Assembly: GCA_050698355.1 (NCBI GenBank)
Contig: JBOHBN010000072.1
Coordinates: 1 to 40,217 of the forward strand
Length of the DNA stretch: 40,217 bases
Direction: 5' to 3'
Source: JBOHBN01 sp050698355
GTDB taxonomy: Bacteria; Actinomycetota; Actinomycetes; Streptosporangiales; WHST01
The first letter of the stretch is position 1. Each line of letters begins with the position of its first letter. Both the position numbers and the translations under genes were made by a program. Shown here in pieces: positions 8,291 through 15,679 of this stretch. A model generated the notes under the pieces. The model ran no database searches, was not told the DNA's origin, and worked only from the letters and a program-made list of their open reading frames with translations.

Positions 8291-9955
8291 TCAGTAGACC
8301 GTGACGTGCACGTGGTCATAGTGGCAAGTGGTGACCATCGAACGGTCGGGACAACCGTTCACCGTGTACGGCCGCCAGTGCCCGGTCTCCTTGTACGCCG
8401 ACCAGATCTTCCCCTGCCAGATCACGTACTTCACCGCAAGCGCCTTCTGGTTCTTGACCAGCCAGTTCGCCATCGCCCAGCCGGCGTTCACGTTCTTCGT
8501 GGTGTTGGCCGGCGTGAACATCAGGTCGCAGGCGTACCCGCCGGGGTGGTCGGGGAACTGGTCATTGGGCCGCCAGCAACCGATCGACGCCGGCTTCGAC
8601 GGCGCCTTCGTCTTGATGGCCCGCAGCGCCTTGGCCATCCGCGGAGTCAGCTTCCCGCTGGTCGTGGGGTCGTCCACGGTCGCCTGCTCGTCCGGCCACG
8701 TGGTGTCCGGCTGCCCGCGACCGCGGTAGCCATGGGATCCGTGGCTCGTGTCCGCCTTGCCGGTGATGACGACGCCGCCAGGACTGCACTCTCCATTGAC
8801 GCCACCGGGGAGTATACGGATGTCGCCCTTCGCATAGTCCCACGCGTAGCTGAGCACGTCGTTCGCGTACGCGTGGGAGTGGTTGTAGGCCCAGAGCGCA
8901 TCCCACACGCCCTGCGGGCCGTTCTTCACCCCGGACGCGACCAGGTAGTTGGCGGCACCGAACGCGGCATCGCCGATGTCGTAGCGGTTCGGCGCGCCAC
9001 CGCTGTTGTCGCCGTCCACGCCGTACTGCTCCCAGGTGCCCTCCAGGAACTGCATCGGGCCGCCCGCGCCGGCTTCGTTCTCGCCGGAGTGCACGCCGGG
9101 CAGGTTGCTCGTGCCGTGCTTGGTCTCCGTCCAGCCGATGCCGGCGAGCAGCTGCCAGGGCACGCCGTACTGCGCACCGGCCGCCTTGTACGCGGCGAGG
9201 TAATCAGAAGGGACCCCACCGGCCATACCGCCCTGCTCGCCGGCGCCGTCCGGCTTCGGCAGCTGGAAACCACCCAGGGGGTCGTCGCGGTCGTCGTCAC
9301 CCGGCCCTGGCCCGCCGGGTCCGGACACCTGCTCGACCGCTGGTCCCCCTGCCGTGGCGAGTTTCGGCGGACGCGCCGCCTGCACGTACGGGTACGGGTC
9401 GACCGGGTGCCCCCCACCCAACCGGTAGCCGCCGACCCAGTACTCGAAATGCAGGTGCGGGCCCGTCACGTTTCCGTTCGCGCCGATACGGGCGATCTCC
9501 TGACCGGCCTTGACCCGTTGCCCCTGCTTGACGAGCACGCCACGCGACCACATGTGCCCGTAGACGGTGCTGACCTTCTTTCCAGCGATGGTGTGATTCA
9601 GCACGATCCACTGTCCGAACCCGTCCGCCTGACCGGCCGCGGCAACCACGCCCGGTGCGTACGCGTAGATCGAGGTGCCCTCCGGCCCCCCGAGGTCGAT
9701 GCCTCGGTGGAACTCGCTGCCCTCGTCGGTGGGATCGCTGCGGCCGCCGAACGGGCTCGTCACGTCGACGTTCTCCACCGGCTTGACCGTCCCGCCGCCG
9801 CCACCTGGGGCGGGCAGGCCACCCGCGGCCGACGTCGCGCATTCCGAGTACGCCGTTCCCGAGAACGAACCGGGGACGAACAGGAAGAAGGCGAACAGCA
9901 ACCCAAGTAGACCAGCCACCGCGCCGGCGCAGAGGTACAGCGTCGACTTCTGCAC
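8291..9955 (-). CDS. Trifunctional-looking cell-wall hydrolase (M23 peptidase, lytic transglycosylase, C-terminal hydrolase-like domain)
   Basis: Membrane-anchored or secreted enzyme expected to open peptidoglycan for the secretion channel, the job of VirB1 in classical systems. Of 554 residues, 7-28 are a membrane segment or signal anchor. Residues 60-190 are an M23 endopeptidase domain with zinc ligands in HRGID (His83, Asp87) and HLH (His167, His169), plus YGHM at 132. Residues 245-375 are an SLT-type transglycosylase (GIGWTETKHG with Glu277 as probable catalytic acid; GGPMQF). Residues 390-554 resemble the VldE/ARB-07466-like C-terminal domain, ending in HYDHVHV. Gly/Pro linkers separate the domains. 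It lies 12 bp downstream of the lipoprotein gene on the same strand. Confidence 0.88.
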   Translation of the reverse strand: MQKSTLYLCAGAVAGLLGLLFAFFLFVPGSFSGTAYSECATSAAGGLPAPGGGGGTVKPVENVDVTSPFGGRSDPTDEGSEFHRGIDLGGPEGTSIYAYAPGVVAAAGQADGFGQWIVLNHTIAGKKVSTVYGHMWSRGVLVKQGQRVKAGQEIARIGANGNVTGPHLHFEYWVGGYRLGGGHPVDPYPYVQAARPPKLATAGGPAVEQVSGPGGPGPGDDDRDDPLGGFQLPKPDGAGEQGGMAGGVPSDYLAAYKAAGAQYGVPWQLLAGIGWTETKHGTSNLPGVHSGENEAGAGGPMQFLEGTWEQYGVDGDNSGGAPNRYDIGDAAFGAANYLVASGVKNGPQGVWDALWAYNHSHAYANDVLSYAWDYAKGDIRILPGGVNGECSPGGVVITGKADTSHGSHGYRGRGQPDTTWPDEQATVDDPTTSGKLTPRMAKALRAIKTKAPSKPASIGCWRPNDQFPDHPGGYACDLMFTPANTTKNVNAGWAMANWLVKNQKALAVKYVIWQGKIWSAYKETGHWRPYTVNGCPDRSMVTTCHYDHVHVTVY

Positions 9956-9967
9956 CCCACGCCTCCC

Positions 9968-10579
9968 TCACGCATTCGCGTCGATCTCACCTTGCCTGTG
10001 GCTGGAAACCAGCCACCGGCCCTGCTCACGATCGAGTGTGCAGTAAACAACGAAGCCATAGGTCCGCCCGACCGGATTTCCTTCGGCATCGATCGGGACG
10101 ACGCGGCGGCTCACCGCCTTGTGCTTCCTGGTACGGGTGCCTTTGTCCGGTTTCTCGCCCACGTAGCGCAGCCGGGTATGGACGAGCCGGGTGGCACCGG
10201 CCCCTCGCCACGCGTGCCATTGCGCCAGCCGCGGGGCGTGCCGCAGGAATGCTTCCTTGTACTCCGGCGACACGTAGTCGGCCGCTCGGCGCAGTGGCGC
10301 AAGCTGGTCCTCGGCCAACGGGTTGCCGCTGAACAACGTGTCGGCGAACGCGTTGCACACCGCGGATGGGTTGGTGTAGTCGACCTTCTTCGCCGCGGGA
10401 ATGACCGTGCCTGTCGGACGTGATGTCGGTGCCGCTGAAGGCATGGCGGTGGTGGCCGTGGCGGTCGGCGTCGGTGTCGCGTCACGGTCGTCTTCGAACA
10501 CGCCGCATCCGCTGAGCACGACGAGAGCGAGTGCCACTGCGGGCGCGGCACCCGCGTTACGCCATCGCACGGCGATCAC
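9968..10579 (-). CDS. Lipoprotein of the secretion locus
   Basis: A 203-residue exported lipoprotein. The signal peptide ends in a clear lipobox, VVLSGCG (Cys near residue 25), followed by a Thr/Pro/Ala-rich tether and a folded domain from about residue 65. The folded part (NPSAVCNAFADTLFSGNP, then AADYVSPEYKEAFL, then VPIDAEGNPV and VVYCTLDREQGRWLVSS) looks NTF2-like, as in VirB8 or TcpC periplasmic domains, but the match is by pattern only. Its start overlaps the stop of the beta-propeller gene by 4 bp, so translation is probably coupled. It would sit outside the membrane next to the cell-wall hydrolase encoded just downstream. Confidence 0.78.
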   Translation of the reverse strand: MIAVRWRNAGAAPAVALALVVLSGCGVFEDDRDATPTPTATATTAMPSAAPTSRPTGTVIPAAKKVDYTNPSAVCNAFADTLFSGNPLAEDQLAPLRRAADYVSPEYKEAFLRHAPRLAQWHAWRGAGATRLVHTRLRYVGEKPDKGTRTRKHKAVSRRVVPIDAEGNPVGRTYGFVVYCTLDREQGRWLVSSHRQGEIDANA

Positions 10580-12240
10580 GAGCCGCCCGACTGTTTCGGC
10601 GTGCCCTCCCCGACGCGTCGCCCGACGCTGTTGCCGGTCGGGGCGGGCGTCTCGCTCGTGCTCGGCTCCGCGCTGTTCGCGGGCGCGGCCAGCGCGTACA
10701 GCAGTGTCTTGTTCAACTTCTGTGCGGGCACGAAGACTGTCGCCCCGTCGACGGCGGCGGGCACGCTGTCCTCCCCAGCGAGGTCCGCCTCACCGGCGGA
10801 GGTGATGTCCAGCCATTCTCCGGACTCGTCATTCGCGTACAGGTGACCACCGCTCGCCGTAATCGGTTGCAGACCCGCGATGTTGTACGCCTGCGGGACG
10901 TAGGGAAACACGACCGTGTCGCCGATAGCGACCACGCTGCCGGTGTCGCTGGCCATAACAGCCGACTCCTCTGCCAGCGGGTTCCCCATCGCGCCGGGCT
11001 CCATGTCGGACATCGCCTTCCGGCTGCGCTCGGCACCGCCGGGCGAGTCGTACAGGACGAGCGTTCGCTGCCCCTGGGCCTGCCAGGCGACGAGGAACAT
11101 GCCGTTCGGTATGTGTACTGCGCGCAGCACGCTTGCGTGCTTGTCCGGACGGGATATCTGCTTCGGTTGCGGCAGCACCTCATGGTCGTCGCGCAACCGC
11201 CACAGCTTGCCCGCCTTGTTGACCGCGAGCACCTCCGACCCGGTGGCGGAAACCGGCTTCGCACCGACCGGTACGTCGACCAGCTTCGCCTTGCCATCGC
11301 CGATGTACGCGGCGGTCTGGTCCGGCAGCGTGATGAGAGGGGACGGTCCGAGGAACGACACCGTGCCACCGGCGGGTACCTTCACCTGGTGAAGCACGTG
11401 TTCCGGGTCGTCGAGCCGCCAGTACACGAGCGAGTCCAGTCCACCCAGGGCCAGGACCGGCGCACCGTCGATGGTCGTGCTGTGCAGCTCACCCTGAGCG
11501 GTGAACGGCAGGTTCGCCGACCACTCGAGCACCCCGGTGCCGGCATCACGCACCTCCAGGTCGCCGTCCGGGTTGAGCATGGCCACCTTGTGCGCCGGCG
11601 TGACGGCCACCCGCGAGCTCTCCTGGTACGGAACCGCCCAACTCGCCCTGGTGCCGTACCCCGGTGGCGGGGAGACCGGCAGGTTCGCGGGAGGCGGGGT
11701 GGACGCGCTCGTGTGCTTGGGCCGCGCGTCGGTGTCGGATCCCTGCCGGGTAAGGGCGAAGAAGGTTACGCCGAGCGCGATGACGGCAACCGCGAACACC
11801 GCGACCGCAACCAGACCGCGACGCTTGTCCGGCGTCTTGGCGCCCTGCCCGTTCCGGCCGGGCGCCGGCCGGCCCTTCCCCGGTCGCGACCTGCGACGCG
11901 TCGCCTTGCCGCCGGGGTACTCGACGGGAGCCTCGCCGATCGGTGCGACCGCGCCGTCCGGGGCGAGAACCAGATCCCACCCGGTCCCGTCCGCGTCCCT
12001 CGCTCGCACCCTGATCGGGCGGTTCAGCTCCGCGTAGCTGTCGGCGACGGCCTTGAGCGCCAGCTGGCGTGCGTACGTACTCTGCGGATCGACCCCGTCG
12101 GGAAGTGGCAGTGTGTGCCCGTCGATGTCGATACCGTCCGAGCGCGCCGTGACCACAGGGTGCGGCCAGCCCGGCACGGAGCCGGGGTCGATCTCCTGGA
12201 CCGGTGGCCAGCCACCGCCATCCGCGTGTGGTTCGGTCAT
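10576..12240 (-). CDS. Membrane-anchored PQQ-like beta-propeller protein
   Basis: A roughly 554-residue bitopic membrane protein. An N-terminal cytoplasmic domain (residues 1-110) is followed by a basic linker and one membrane helix (GLVAVAVFAVAVIALGVTFF, near 142-161). Beyond it, repeated blade-like units such as VAMLNPDGDLEVRDAGTGVLEWSANL, LAVNKAGKLWRL and VAIGDTVVFPYVPQAY suggest an extracytoplasmic PQQ/quinoprotein-type propeller, probably a scaffold rather than an enzyme. The C-terminus is Thr/Pro/Ser-rich. The start is either this ATG or a GTG 9 bases upstream; neither has a good ribosome binding site. First gene of the leftward operon, divergent from the rightward secretion genes. Confidence 0.72.
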   Translation of the reverse strand: MTEPHADGGGWPPVQEIDPGSVPGWPHPVVTARSDGIDIDGHTLPLPDGVDPQSTYARQLALKAVADSYAELNRPIRVRARDADGTGWDLVLAPDGAVAPIGEAPVEYPGGKATRRRSRPGKGRPAPGRNGQGAKTPDKRRGLVAVAVFAVAVIALGVTFFALTRQGSDTDARPKHTSASTPPPANLPVSPPPGYGTRASWAVPYQESSRVAVTPAHKVAMLNPDGDLEVRDAGTGVLEWSANLPFTAQGELHSTTIDGAPVLALGGLDSLVYWRLDDPEHVLHQVKVPAGGTVSFLGPSPLITLPDQTAAYIGDGKAKLVDVPVGAKPVSATGSEVLAVNKAGKLWRLRDDHEVLPQPKQISRPDKHASVLRAVHIPNGMFLVAWQAQGQRTLVLYDSPGGAERSRKAMSDMEPGAMGNPLAEESAVMASDTGSVVAIGDTVVFPYVPQAYNIAGLQPITASGGHLYANDESGEWLDITSAGEADLAGEDSVPAAVDGATVFVPAQKLNKTLLYALAAPANSAEPSTSETPAPTGNSVGRRVGEGTPKQSGGS

Positions 12241-12490
12241 CGGCGGCACATGTGCGCGTCGGTGAAGGTCAGATCCTGCACTCGGCGTTGTCTTCCTACT
12301 TGACTACGGTGAGCGAAACCAGCAGCGTCCACGCCGCGTCGGCTCGGAAAAACCATAGCGCTAGCGACCCCACAGCGGGGGCGGCGGACAATACGATACT
12401 TAGCGCCCGGGGTACGGCGTCGGTGGGCGGACCCCGGGACGTGCCGGGCGCTCACGGCAGCGCCAGGACGAGTCTCGACCGGGAGGATCG
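12241..12490. promoter_or_regulatory. Divergent intergenic region driving both arms of the secretion locus
   Basis: About 250 bp without a gene separates the leftward and rightward secretion operons, so it should hold both promoters. A TACGAT hexamer (12392-12397) fits a rightward -10 box and TATGGT on the minus strand (12352-12357) a leftward one; neither has a convincing -35. A perfect 8-bp inverted repeat, CCCGGGGT and ACCCCGGG with a 17-nt spacer (12406-12438), lies between the rightward -10 and the start codon, so it could be an operator or a leader hairpin. Confidence 0.5.
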
Positions 12491-13168
12491 ATGAGCGCGG
12501 ACGGCAACCCGTGGCTGCCTCCGCGGGTCGCGCCCGATGAAGGTGAGTCCTCTGCCCCGCCACCGCAACCCGTTACCCCGCCATGGCAGCGGCCCCAACT
12601 GGACGCCGAGGCCGGCGGCGTGCCGCAGCCGACGCGCCGCCTCGGTTGGTGGCAGTGCCCGGCTGCGCGGACCGCGGACGTCGCCTGGTGGGCAGTCGGC
12701 GTGCATGGCGGCGCGGGGGCTACCCGACTCGTCGCGGCGACCGGCAACGGCGGGCACGACATCCCGCAACACTGGCCGGTCGTGCCGTCCGGACGGCACT
12801 CACTTCCCTTGCTGCTCGTCGCGCGCACCGACCTGCACGGCTTGCTCGCCGCACAGGACGCGGTGCGGGAATGGTGGTGGAAGCTCACCCCGCCCGGCTT
12901 CGACCTCGCCGGTCTGGTGCTCATGTCCGACGCGCCGGGGAAGCTGCCCGCCTCGCTGCGCGACCTGGCCAGGGCGCTGTCGGGCGCGGTCCCGCGACTC
13001 TGGCACATTCCGTGGGTGCCGGAGTGGCGTACGGGCGAGGTACCCAATCGCCTGCCGAAGGAACTGGGCGACCTGCAGACACATCTACAAGGGATGAAGC
13101 AGCCGGATGCGCCGGCGGGCGAAGCCGACACCGGACCCGATTGGACTCCTGAAAGGAGCTCAGCATGA
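12491..13168 (+). CDS. DUF6668-like P-loop-related protein
   Basis: A 225-residue soluble protein resembling the DUF6668 family found in actinobacterial conjugation-like clusters. After a Pro-rich N-terminus, the segment WWAVGVHGGAGATRL (about residues 66-80) looks like the first strand and loop of a MinD/ParA-type P-loop, but the GK[ST] Lys is absent, so nucleotide hydrolysis is unlikely. Later strands LPLLLVARTD and DLAGLVLMSDAPGKLP fit a Rossmann-like P-loop fold. GGGAGGA lies at good spacing before the ATG. Its stop overlaps the next start (ATGA), implying translational coupling to the VirB2-like gene. It is the first gene of the rightward operon. The role is unknown. Confidence 0.65.
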   Translation: MSADGNPWLPPRVAPDEGESSAPPPQPVTPPWQRPQLDAEAGGVPQPTRRLGWWQCPAARTADVAWWAVGVHGGAGATRLVAATGNGGHDIPQHWPVVPSGRHSLPLLLVARTDLHGLLAAQDAVREWWWKLTPPGFDLAGLVLMSDAPGKLPASLRDLARALSGAVPRLWHIPWVPEWRTGEVPNRLPKELGDLQTHLQGMKQPDAPAGEADTGPDWTPERSSA

Positions 13169-13452
13169 ACCCGCTGTTGCCAGCGATGATTACCGTGTTC
13201 GACGCGCTACCGGGGGGGATCTGCCAGAAACTCCAGACGATCGGGGGCTGGGTCACCAGCGTCCTCGGCTGGGGTGCGGGCCTCGCGTTCATCGTCGCCG
13301 GTGGCGTCTTCTGCTACGCCTACTTCGGCGGGCACGGATCGTCGAAAGCCGTACGGGCACTTGCCGGTGTGTCCGTTGGATGCGTGCTCATCACCGCGGG
13401 AAGCGCGATCGCCAACCAGCTCCTCGGTGGCGGCAGCTGCCAGATGAACTGA
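13165..13452 (+). CDS. VirB2/TrbC-like small membrane protein
   Basis: A 95-residue protein with two hydrophobic helices (about residues 29-53 and 64-86) joined by a short Gly/His/Lys turn (GGHGSSKAV), the size and topology of VirB2/TrbC pilin-like subunits. A short amphipathic N-terminus precedes them. Four Cys residues (20, 50, 73, 92) are unusual for such a small protein. GAAAGGAG stands upstream of the ATG, and the gene overlaps the preceding one by 4 bp. Sequence alone cannot show whether it polymerises; in Gram-positive systems the homologous subunit may line a pore rather than build a pilus. Confidence 0.7.
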   Translation: MNPLLPAMITVFDALPGGICQKLQTIGGWVTSVLGWGAGLAFIVAGGVFCYAYFGGHGSSKAVRALAGVSVGCVLITAGSAIANQLLGGGSCQMN

Positions 13453-13489
13453 GCCGGGAGCGGTTGTCGCTGGTATGGGAAGGAGGAGT

Positions 13490-14224
13490 ATGCCCGGCCG
13501 AGGGCCAAGGCGATGGACGCTGATCGGCTCGGTGATCCTCGTCGGGCTACTCGTACTCGGTGCTGTGTACGTCGTGCTCAGCGAACCGAGCGAGGCTGGC
13601 CACGACCCGTCCGCGGCGACGACGCCCACAGCACCTGCGGCGAGCGAGGTGCCCAGCCCGACCTACCGGACACCCGATGCGGCCGACGACTGCGCGGCCG
13701 ACACCACCAGCCAGAGGCTTCCGACGACCACGCCGAAGGACATCACCTGGTCGGTGTGGAATAGCGCGGCACTTCCCGCCTCGAAGTCGGCCGGCCCGCT
13801 CGAGACGAATGAGAAGACCGGCGTGACGTCCTGCTACGCGCGCACGCCGGTAGGAGCGGTCATGGCCGCCATCAACATCAGCTACCGAGCCTCGCTCGCC
13901 GCGCCGGACACCACCATCATCAAGAAGCAGGTGGCCGACGGGCACTACAAGAAACAGCTTGTCGACGTCGCGGCGAACTACGAGGCGCCGCGGTCGATTC
14001 CGCAGGTCGCCGGGTTCCAGATCGTCGACTACCAGCGGTCGCAAGCGCTTGTGGCGATCGCGGTCGGGTCGCCGGAGACAGGTCTCGGGACGAGCACGAC
14101 GACGGTCGCTTGGGAGGACGGCACGTGGAAGATGGTCGCCGGCGCGGACGATCTGACAGGCGGCGGTGGGTGGACCCGGATCGACGACCTCTCCGGCTAC
14201 ATACCGCTCAAGGGAGTTGGTTGA
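13490..14224 (+). CDS. VirB8-like bitopic membrane protein
   Basis: A 244-residue protein with one N-terminal membrane helix (about residues 9-30, WTLIGSVILVGLLVLGAVYV), a Thr/Pro/Ala-rich tether, and an extracytoplasmic domain. The latter begins with WSVWNSAALPASKSAGP, continues through TPVGAVMAAINISYRA, and ends with VAWEDGTWKMV, a pattern typical of actinobacterial proteins placed beside TrbL-type channels and probably NTF2-like, as in VirB8/TcpC. Such subunits connect inner channel proteins to the envelope. The ATG at 13490 has GGAAGGAGGAG immediately upstream and is preferred to the one at 13475. It is followed 1 bp later by the TrbL-like gene. Confidence 0.72.
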   Translation: MPGRGPRRWTLIGSVILVGLLVLGAVYVVLSEPSEAGHDPSAATTPTAPAASEVPSPTYRTPDAADDCAADTTSQRLPTTTPKDITWSVWNSAALPASKSAGPLETNEKTGVTSCYARTPVGAVMAAINISYRASLAAPDTTIIKKQVADGHYKKQLVDVAANYEAPRSIPQVAGFQIVDYQRSQALVAIAVGSPETGLGTSTTTVAWEDGTWKMVAGADDLTGGGGWTRIDDLSGYIPLKGVG

Positions 14225-14225
14225 C

Positions 14226-15626
14226 ATGCCGGCACCGATGACGGTCGCCTTCCTCGGATTGCCGAGTCCCGGCGACATAGCCAAGGCCATCTTCGACACC
14301 ATCTTCGGGTCAATCGCGGATGAGATAGCCAAGGCCATCGGCAAGCTGGTGATGAACTTCATCGCCGGATGGCTCAAGATACCCTCGTTCGGGGCCGGAA
14401 GCGGATGGAGCTCATTCGATGTCGTCGCCCACTGGACGACCAGGCACACGATCGGGCTGGCCCTGTTCTCCGCCGGTCTCTGCATCGTCATCGTCGGCGG
14501 CAAGATGGTCTGGAACTACACCCATGGCGTGCATGACAGCCTGAAGAACCTGCTCAGCGGCCTGGTCACACTTGTAGTCGTCAACGGTGCGGTCATCACC
14601 GGTACGCGCATCCTGGTCCAGGCCGGCGACGAGTACACCACCTGGATCCTGAAAGAGGCGGAGGCCGGTGGGGTGGCTGAGCGGATCGGCGCCTTCACCG
14701 GCACTGCCGGCTCGGCGACCCTGCTCGGGTCGGCCCTGCTCTTCATCCTCATCGCCGGCACGGTGCTGATCTCGGTCATCATCCAGATGGTGCTGATGCA
14801 GCTGCGCGGCGCCATGCTCGTCGTGCTGGCCGGCACGATCTGCCTCCCGGCGGCGACAGCGACCACCGAGACCGGCCGTAAGTGGCTGGGCAAGTACACC
14901 GCCTGGCTGATGGCGTTCATCTGCTACAAGCCCGCCGCCGCTACCGTGTTCGCGATCGCGTTCCGGTTGCTGGGCAACAACGCCGACACCGGCGAGACCC
15001 AGGGATTCTTCGCCGGGCTCATCCTGCTCGGGGCGTCGGTCCTGATCCTGCCGGCGATGTTGCGGCTGCTCACCCCGGTCGGCGTCGCGTTGGCCGGCAG
15101 CGCCATGGGCGCGGCGGCGGGCGGCGCGATGGCCGCGAGCGCCATGCGTGACGGAGCCCCGTCCGGGTCGGGTGAGCCTGCGCAGGGCGGGCTGGAGAAC
15201 AACCAGTCGTCCGCGTCGTCCTCGGGCGGCGACGGTGGTGGCGTCGACAGCGCACCGACCGGCGCCGCGACGGCCGAGGGCGCCCGATCGGCAGGCGTCG
15301 GATCGGGTGCCGACGGTGGTTCCGGTACGGGAACCGGCTCTGGCACCGGCGAGGCGGCCGCGGCCGGCGGCAAGGGCGCCGGCGAGGCGACCGCGAGCAG
15401 CGGCACCACGACCGCCGCGAGCAGCGGTGCGGGTACCGCCGCGAGCAGCGGTGGCACGGCAGCAGGCGGCGCGGCGGCCGGTGCGGCAACGGGCGGCGCG
15501 AGCCTCGCCGCCATGGCCGCCTACGAGGGCCTCAACTCCATCAACCGGACGACAGACGAGGTCGCCCAGGAGATGGGCAGCGCAGCCGAGGGACCCACGG
15601 GATCCGGCCAGTCAACGAACCAGTAG
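14226..15626 (+). CDS. TrbL/VirB6-like polytopic channel protein
   Basis: A 466-residue integral membrane protein, the likely inner-membrane pore of the secretion machine. An N-terminal amphipathic region (PSPGDIAKAIFDTIFGSIADE) precedes about six hydrophobic helices between residues 75 and 310, including IGLALFSAGLCIVIVGG and LLFILIAGTVLISVIIQMV, with ETGRKWLGKYTAWLMAF as the typical cytoplasmic loop. From about residue 315 a Gly/Ala/Ser low-complexity tail of some 120 residues contains TAASSG repeats, then an ordered C-terminus. The ATG lies one base after the preceding stop, with AAGGGAG upstream. A longer form starting inside the preceding gene is possible but unlikely. Confidence 0.85.
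   Translation: MPAPMTVAFLGLPSPGDIAKAIFDTIFGSIADEIAKAIGKLVMNFIAGWLKIPSFGAGSGWSSFDVVAHWTTRHTIGLALFSAGLCIVIVGGKMVWNYTHGVHDSLKNLLSGLVTLVVVNGAVITGTRILVQAGDEYTTWILKEAEAGGVAERIGAFTGTAGSATLLGSALLFILIAGTVLISVIIQMVLMQLRGAMLVVLAGTICLPAATATTETGRKWLGKYTAWLMAFICYKPAAATVFAIAFRLLGNNADTGETQGFFAGLILLGASVLILPAMLRLLTPVGVALAGSAMGAAAGGAMAASAMRDGAPSGSGEPAQGGLENNQSSASSSGGDGGGVDSAPTGAATAEGARSAGVGSGADGGSGTGTGSGTGEAAAAGGKGAGEATASSGTTTAASSGAGTAASSGGTAAGGAAAGAATGGASLAAMAAYEGLNSINRTTDEVAQEMGSAAEGPTGSGQSTNQ
15390..15452 (+). repeat. Imperfect coding tandem repeat in the TrbL-like tail
   Basis: Three copies of ACCGCCGCGAGCAGCGGT (first copy lacks three bases; spacing 21-24 nt) encode successive TAASSG motifs in the low-complexity tail. 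Repeat-number change here would alter tail length without a frameshift. Confidence 0.7.
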
Positions 15627-15679
15627 CACGGGCACTGGTGGAGCGACACCGCCATCCCGGAGCGAGGAGGTAGCCACAC

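Noticed and set aside
8282..12303. Two long plus-strand open frames (542 and 590 codons) over the wall hydrolase and propeller genes
   Set aside because: They are antisense to genes with clear domains, lipobox and overlaps, and their products are low-complexity and Arg/Val-rich.
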